Assembly (NCBI RefSeq): GCF_047276495.1
Contig: NZ_CP178543.1
Coordinates: 2,666,001-2,730,000 of the forward strand
Direction: 5' to 3'
Source: Capilliphycus salinus
Lineage (GTDB): Bacteria; Cyanobacteriota; Cyanobacteriia; Cyanobacteriales; Microcoleaceae
DNA length: 64,000 nucleotides
In this document: positions 60,074 through 64,000 of the stretch, in pieces
Numbering within the stretch: position 1 is the first letter of the stretch
Layout of the letters: each line of letters opens with the position of its first letter
The notes under the pieces: generated by a model
What the model was told of the DNA's origin: nothing
Databases searched by the model: none
What the model saw: only the letters and a program-made list of their open reading frames with translations
Program-made: the position numbers and the translations under genes

Positions 60074-61072
60074 GTGAATAGACTGAATCAAGTTGGACTA
60101 ATTGCGATCGGACGCAATGAAGGCGAACGCTTGCGTCGATGTCTACTTTCAGTGTTCGAGAAAGTAGAGTGTATTGTTTACGTTGATTCCGGCTCGACCG
60201 ATGGTAGCGTAGAAATGGCGCGATCGCTAGGAGTTGAAGCCATCGAACTGGATCTATCCATTCCCTTTACCGCCGCCCGCGCCCGCAATGCAGGGTTTAA
60301 ACACCTCCGACAAACTCACCCCCAAATCGAATTTGTGCAATTTGTCGATGGTGACTGCGAAGTGGTCGAGGGGTGGTTGGAAAAAGCGATCCAACAATTA
60401 ACAGATCAACCGGACGTTGGGGTGGTTTGTGGACGGAGGCGAGAACGGTTTCCCGAATCGACCGTTTATAATAAACTGTGTGATATCGAGTGGAATACTC
60501 CCGTCGGGGAAGCCGACGCCTGCGGTGGGGACTCGATGATGCGAGTTGAAGCCTTTGAACAAGCGGGGGGATTCAACGATTTGATTATCGCCGGCGAAGA
60601 ACCGGAACTCTGTGTGCGGTTACGTCAACAGGGATGGAAAATTCTCCGCCTCGATGCCGAAATGACCCTACACGACGCTCAGATGACCCGTTGGAACCAG
60701 TGGTGGAAACGGATGTTGAGATCGGGTCACGCTTACGCAGAAGGCGCTTGGTTGCACGGAAAATCTCCCCAGCGCCATTGGGTCAAAGAAACCAAAAGTA
60801 TTTGGCTGTGGGGATTGTTTATTCCGTTGTTGGCCCTAACTCTGGCTTTTCCGACCCATGAATTAAGTTTGTTGCTGTTACTGGGTTATCCCTATTTGAC
60901 TTATCGAATTTATGGTTATTATACCCAACAACGGGGTTATTCGACCGGGGACTCCGCACTGTATGCCTTCTCCTGCGTCCTGGGTAAATTTCCCCAACTT
61001 CAAGGTCAAATTCAATTTCATTTGAATCGGTTACTGGGTCGGCGACGAAGCTTGGTAGAATACAAAACATAG
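60074..61072 (+). CDS. Glycosyltransferase family 2 with C-terminal membrane segments
   Basis: The GT2 core shows AIGRNEGERLRRCL, VDSGSTDGSVE, a DGDCEV metal site and AGGFNDLIIAGEEPELCVRLRQQGWK. Two hydrophobic helices (about 257-300) near the C-terminus suggest attachment to the inner membrane. The start is GTG at 60074. The following acyltransferase gene lies 92 bases on, so the two may decorate the same glycan. The sugar transferred is unknown. Confidence 0.88.
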   Translation: MNRLNQVGLIAIGRNEGERLRRCLLSVFEKVECIVYVDSGSTDGSVEMARSLGVEAIELDLSIPFTAARARNAGFKHLRQTHPQIEFVQFVDGDCEVVEGWLEKAIQQLTDQPDVGVVCGRRRERFPESTVYNKLCDIEWNTPVGEADACGGDSMMRVEAFEQAGGFNDLIIAGEEPELCVRLRQQGWKILRLDAEMTLHDAQMTRWNQWWKRMLRSGHAYAEGAWLHGKSPQRHWVKETKSIWLWGLFIPLLALTLAFPTHELSLLLLLGYPYLTYRIYGYYTQQRGYSTGDSALYAFSCVLGKFPQLQGQIQFHLNRLLGRRRSLVEYKT

Positions 61073-61164
61073 CTCAAACTCAAGGGTACATCTATCCCTG
61101 AAGACTTCCCCGATTTTTCAGCCAACCGATCCCATTCAACCCCCCTAAATTGATAAAATAGAGT

Positions 61165-61749
61165 ATGGAAAACTCTTTAGAATCTCCGAAAACCCCCCAA
61201 AAAATTAAACCGAAAATTTCGGCAACAGAACCCGACTGGAATCGCGAAAAATTGGAGCGTTGGTGGTCTCCGGGCCGACAACTTCTCAAGTCAATTCGTC
61301 AATACCAAAAATGGCAAAAACGGGGCGGAATGTTGGGTAAATTGTTTCAAAAAATACACACCCTAGAGCATCGATTTTGGAGTGTGGCATCCGGCGCCGA
61401 TATTCCCTTAAACTGTCAACTGGGGGGCGGGTTAGTGTTAACTCATCCCAATGGAATTGTCATTCATCCTCAAGCGGTAATCGGTCCCAACTGTCTGATT
61501 TTACAACAGGTCACGATTACCCGAGATGTGCAAATTGGCGGTCACGTTGACATCGGAGCGGGAGCTAAAATTCTTAAGAAAGCTAAGATTGGCGCTCATG
61601 CTAAAATAGGAGCAAACGCCGTTGTCATCTGCGATATTCCCCCCGGAGCCACAGCAGTGGGTATCCCGGCTCGGATTATTCAACCCAAACATCTTGACAG
61701 CCAAGAAGATTCCCGAGAAACAATAGAAGAATCTTCCGATTTCGATTGA
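61165..61749 (+). CDS. Hexapeptide-repeat acyltransferase, serine acetyltransferase-like
   Basis: Residues about 85-175 form a left-handed beta-helix of hexapeptide repeats (IPLNCQ, LVLTHP, IVIHPQAVIG, VQIGGHVDIGAGAKILKKAKIGAHAKIGANAVV), ending AVGIPARII as in CysE-type acetyltransferases. THPNGIVIHP has the catalytic His context of serine O-acetyltransferases. The N-terminal 70 residues are charged and unlike CysE's helical domain, and the neighbour is a glycosyltransferase. O-acetylation of a sugar is therefore at least as likely as cysteine synthesis. Confidence 0.82.
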   Translation: MENSLESPKTPQKIKPKISATEPDWNREKLERWWSPGRQLLKSIRQYQKWQKRGGMLGKLFQKIHTLEHRFWSVASGADIPLNCQLGGGLVLTHPNGIVIHPQAVIGPNCLILQQVTITRDVQIGGHVDIGAGAKILKKAKIGAHAKIGANAVVICDIPPGATAVGIPARIIQPKHLDSQEDSRETIEESSDFD

Positions 61750-61798
61750 GTAGAAGCACCCCTAAAATCATCAATCGAAAGTGAGAAATGGGTTAAAT

Positions 61799-63529
61799 TC
61801 ACAATCCAAATTTTCGCTTTCGGTTGGGTAAAATCGTCCGCCAGTTGGTTTTAGCCTGAGCAAGTTGCTGTTCAGAAACTAAAGCATGGGTTAAATTCGC
61901 CCCGCACAAATTGGCGCCCCGCAGGTTGGCATAACTGAGGTTCGCGTAGGTGAGATTGGCACCTCGCAAATCGGCATTTTCTAAATTAGCATAACTCAAG
62001 CGAGCATGGATTAAATTAGAATCCTTTAAAATAGCATGGGTCAAGGTCGCTTTACAAAAATCAACCCGAGACAAATCAGCGCCTTGAAAATTGGTTTGTT
62101 GTAAGCGAGATTCCGAAAAATAAGAACCTGACAACTTTTCATTTCGCAAGTCCAAACCCTGAAGATTGCAATCGGTAAAATAGCGATCGCCTCGCAGGTA
62201 AGCATCATGTAAACTGTCTTCATCCCAACGATCAGAATTCGATCTCAGTTGGGAATTACTGGCACTAAATACAGTGGTGACATTGGGAGCGCCTTGAGTG
62301 GCACTTAAACCGCCATCTAAAGAGGTCAAATTGTCTCCCAACGGGGTGTACTTTTTCTTCTGACGGCGTGCATTTCGCTCTCGAATTTGTTGAGCCTGAG
62401 CCGCAAAAGGTCGTAAAGCCGTTGTCTCCTCGTCATTATAAACGGTGACATCATTATTATGATTTTCCAGTGGAGCGTAATCCCTCTGAGGGCGGAGATT
62501 TTGTTGTCTAAACCCGGTCGTCTGTCGATCATCATAAACGGTGGTTTGATCGCTTTCAACCGCAGTGGGCGCATCTGAAACCCCAGACATCGGTTGAACC
62601 GAAAGTCCCGCAGAAAGATCGCCGTACAACTCGGTTTCGTGATCCAACGCCCCCAAAACTTCTTGGGCCGACTGAAAACGTTGATAAACCGACATTTCCA
62701 ACATTTTCTGCAAAATCGCCGCAAAAGAATCGCTCACCGAAACCAGCGCGCGCCACAACACTTCCCCGGTCATGGGATTATGATCTAAAGAATTGGGAGA
62801 TTTTCCGGTCATCAAATAAACACAAGTCATCCCCACCGCATAAATATCGCTGGCATAAACGGGCCGCAGCGCCATCTGTTCGGGGGGAGCAAAACCCGAA
62901 GTTCCGATGGCAAAATTGGTAAACGCCGTCTGTCCCGTTCCAAATTCTGTGACTTGTTTGACTTCATCTTTAACCGCTCCAAAATCAATCAAAACCAACC
63001 GTTGATCTTGAACACGTCTGAGAATATTAGCAGGTTTAATATCCCGGTGAATCACTTCCTGGGAATGAATATAATCCAGCAGGGGCAGAATTTCCCGTAA
63101 AAACTGTTTAATCTCTTGCTCTGTATATAAACCCGATTCCTGAACTTCTTCTTTTAAATTACAACCTTCGACGTATTCCTGAACTAAATAAAATTGCTGT
63201 TTTCCTGAAAAATAATCGAGCAGTCGGGGAATTTGAGGATGATCGCCAATTTTCCCCAATGTTTTCGCTTCCCGTTGAAAAAGCTGGCGAGCCATTTCCA
63301 AAACTCGGGATGATTTAGCCGCAGGACGAAGTTGCTTAACCACACATTTCGGACGACCCGGTAAAGACAGATCCTCTGCTAAGAACGTAGCACCAAACCC
63401 ACCTTTACCCAGAGGCTTCATCACTCGATAGCGATTTCGCAACACCAACTTTGACCGACACGTTTGACATTGGGAGGCATCCTCTGGGTTTTCAGGATGG
63501 GAACAAGCTGGATTGATACAGTAACTCAT
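61799..63529 (-). CDS. Serine/threonine kinase with zinc ribbon and pentapeptide repeats (SpkB-like)
   Basis: Domain order in 576 residues: N-terminal zinc ribbon with CINPAC and CQTC (4-24), kinase domain (about 34-300; LGKGGFGATF, VVKQ, HRDIKPAN, DFGAV, APPEQ), a Gln/Thr-rich linker, then pentapeptide repeats (about 455-550) of the A(D/N)LxxANL type forming a right-handed quadrilateral beta-helix. This is the layout of SpkB of Synechocystis, which is implicated in motility and oxidative stress. The zinc ribbon is also found in the GUN4 kinase at 23585. Confidence 0.9.
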   Translation of the reverse strand: MSYCINPACSHPENPEDASQCQTCRSKLVLRNRYRVMKPLGKGGFGATFLAEDLSLPGRPKCVVKQLRPAAKSSRVLEMARQLFQREAKTLGKIGDHPQIPRLLDYFSGKQQFYLVQEYVEGCNLKEEVQESGLYTEQEIKQFLREILPLLDYIHSQEVIHRDIKPANILRRVQDQRLVLIDFGAVKDEVKQVTEFGTGQTAFTNFAIGTSGFAPPEQMALRPVYASDIYAVGMTCVYLMTGKSPNSLDHNPMTGEVLWRALVSVSDSFAAILQKMLEMSVYQRFQSAQEVLGALDHETELYGDLSAGLSVQPMSGVSDAPTAVESDQTTVYDDRQTTGFRQQNLRPQRDYAPLENHNNDVTVYNDEETTALRPFAAQAQQIRERNARRQKKKYTPLGDNLTSLDGGLSATQGAPNVTTVFSASNSQLRSNSDRWDEDSLHDAYLRGDRYFTDCNLQGLDLRNEKLSGSYFSESRLQQTNFQGADLSRVDFCKATLTHAILKDSNLIHARLSYANLENADLRGANLTYANLSYANLRGANLCGANLTHALVSEQQLAQAKTNWRTILPNRKRKFGL

Positions 63530-63902
63530 AGTCTTCGAGAATGCTTCAACTTAAAGTTTAGCGGAGACAGACAATACAGCCCTTGAGCCGAAATCCTTCG
63601 GATGGTCGAGAAACCGATCGTAAGCGACATTAGGTTGAACTTAGCCTGCGGGTATTGTAACAGCCAGCAGATGCACAGATCTTGTGTCAGTAGATAGTTT
63701 CCCCTATTTCTATTATTCACCATAGAAATAAGAAATTCCGCAAAACTTAACACATTGGCCAAAACAATCAAGGGGTGCGTTCGGCTCCCTCTTTAGTTGA
63801 TCTTGATCAAGCCAGAAGACCCACGCCATAAGGCAATTGGCTTCGGCGCGGGAATCGCGACCCCAATCAACAACTTACAAATTTTGTGGTAAGCTGTAAA
63901 AC
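63530..63902. other. Region upstream of tnpB with a left-end-like hairpin
   Basis: The left part (63530-63780) has no recognised content besides the likely kinase promoter. At 63822-63851 CCCACGCC and GGCGCGGG form an imperfect stem, followed by ATTTTGTGGTAAG just before the tnpB ATG. The same arrangement of hairpin plus TTTGTGGTAAG occurs at the tnpB remnant near 57.7 kb. This is probably the left end of the IS200/IS605-type element. Confidence 0.5.
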
Positions 63903-64000
63903 ATGGTTGAAAAAGCTCTCAAATTTAGGTTCTACCCAACTCCAGAACAGGAAAACCTGTTGAGGAGAACATTGGGATGCGTCCGCCTGGTGTACAACAA
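63903..64000 (+). CDS. tnpB: TnpB RNA-guided nuclease, partial (cut by window end)
   Basis: The first 32 codons read MVEKALKFRFYPTPEQ and then ENLLRRTLGCVRLVYN, the characteristic N-terminus of TnpB/OrfB proteins of IS200/IS605 and IS1341-type elements. TnpB is a RuvC-type endonuclease guided by an RNA made from the element's end, and is the ancestor of Cas12. No tnpA gene precedes it, so the element is probably a solo-tnpB type. The rest lies beyond the window. Confidence 0.88.
   Translation, partial: MVEKALKFRFYPTPEQENLLRRTLGCVRLVYN

Noticed and set aside
63526..63771. 81-codon minus-strand frame upstream of the SpkB-like kinase
   Set aside because: It has mixed composition with no motif and overlaps the probable kinase promoter region.

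Overview
The window is chromosomal DNA of a cyanobacterium, probably filamentous. The evidence is the gene content: an SbtA/SbtB bicarbonate transporter with a beta-carbonic anhydrase and the PcxA/CemA proton-extrusion protein, a kinase fused to GUN4, a pentapeptide-repeat kinase of the SpkB type, a CYP110-like P450, a cyanobacterial two-partner-secretion exoprotein, and DUF1350, DUF7219-like, Uma2 and DUF559 genes. The HIP1 octamer GCGATCGC recurs throughout, for example near 735, 11229, 31930, 35874 and 48720. I could not identify the species. No tRNA, rRNA or CRISPR array was recognised.

Layout. 1-456: a hairpin-rich non-coding stretch, possibly the end of an RNA-guided nuclease element. 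457-2426: agmatinase and a secernin-like amidohydrolase. 2597-9190: a likely defence island. A four-gene operon on the minus strand (dynamin-like GTPase, second GTPase, tail-anchored membrane protein, small helical protein) lies divergent from a putative restriction endonuclease gene, whose 3' end overlaps that of a DNA methyltransferase gene. 9521-18215: housekeeping and metabolism (P450 plus MAPEG protein, site-2 protease, glucosyl-3-phosphoglycerate synthase-like enzyme, FdhD and a YdeP-like molybdoenzyme).

18276-23560 is a nested mobile region. Three ISAs1-family copies are present, two of them apparently identical and in opposite orientation. They sit in or next to a G/C-run palindrome that also separates tandem 141-bp units. 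One unit contains a complete DUF559 nuclease-like gene; the others look like internally deleted versions of it. A 126-bp MITE is inserted in the same array.

23585-32059: GUN4 kinase, DUF1350, TPP riboswitch with thiC, pepA and an OmpR/histidine-kinase pair. 32428-35812: the inorganic-carbon cluster sbtA-sbtB-carbonic anhydrase-pcxA. 35928-41963: Uma2, a TPS exoprotein, a 5'-nucleotidase-like enzyme with a probable frameshift at its signal peptide, and a small cyanobacterial protein. 42567-53404: an exopolysaccharide cluster (Wzx-like flippase, Wzy-like polymerase, a GH-A-like secreted protein, two glycosyltransferases, four sulfotransferases), probably making a sulfated polymer. 53631-61749: a large RTX/cadherin-like secreted protein, a tnpB-derived remnant, an alkaline-phosphatase-superfamily enzyme, another glycosyltransferase and a hexapeptide acyltransferase. 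61799-63529: the SpkB-like kinase. The window ends inside the first codons of a TnpB gene at 63903.

The two best candidates for undescribed biology are the GTPase-pair operon (2597-6871) and the palindrome-bracketed DUF559 cassette with its tandem derivatives (19634-22201).
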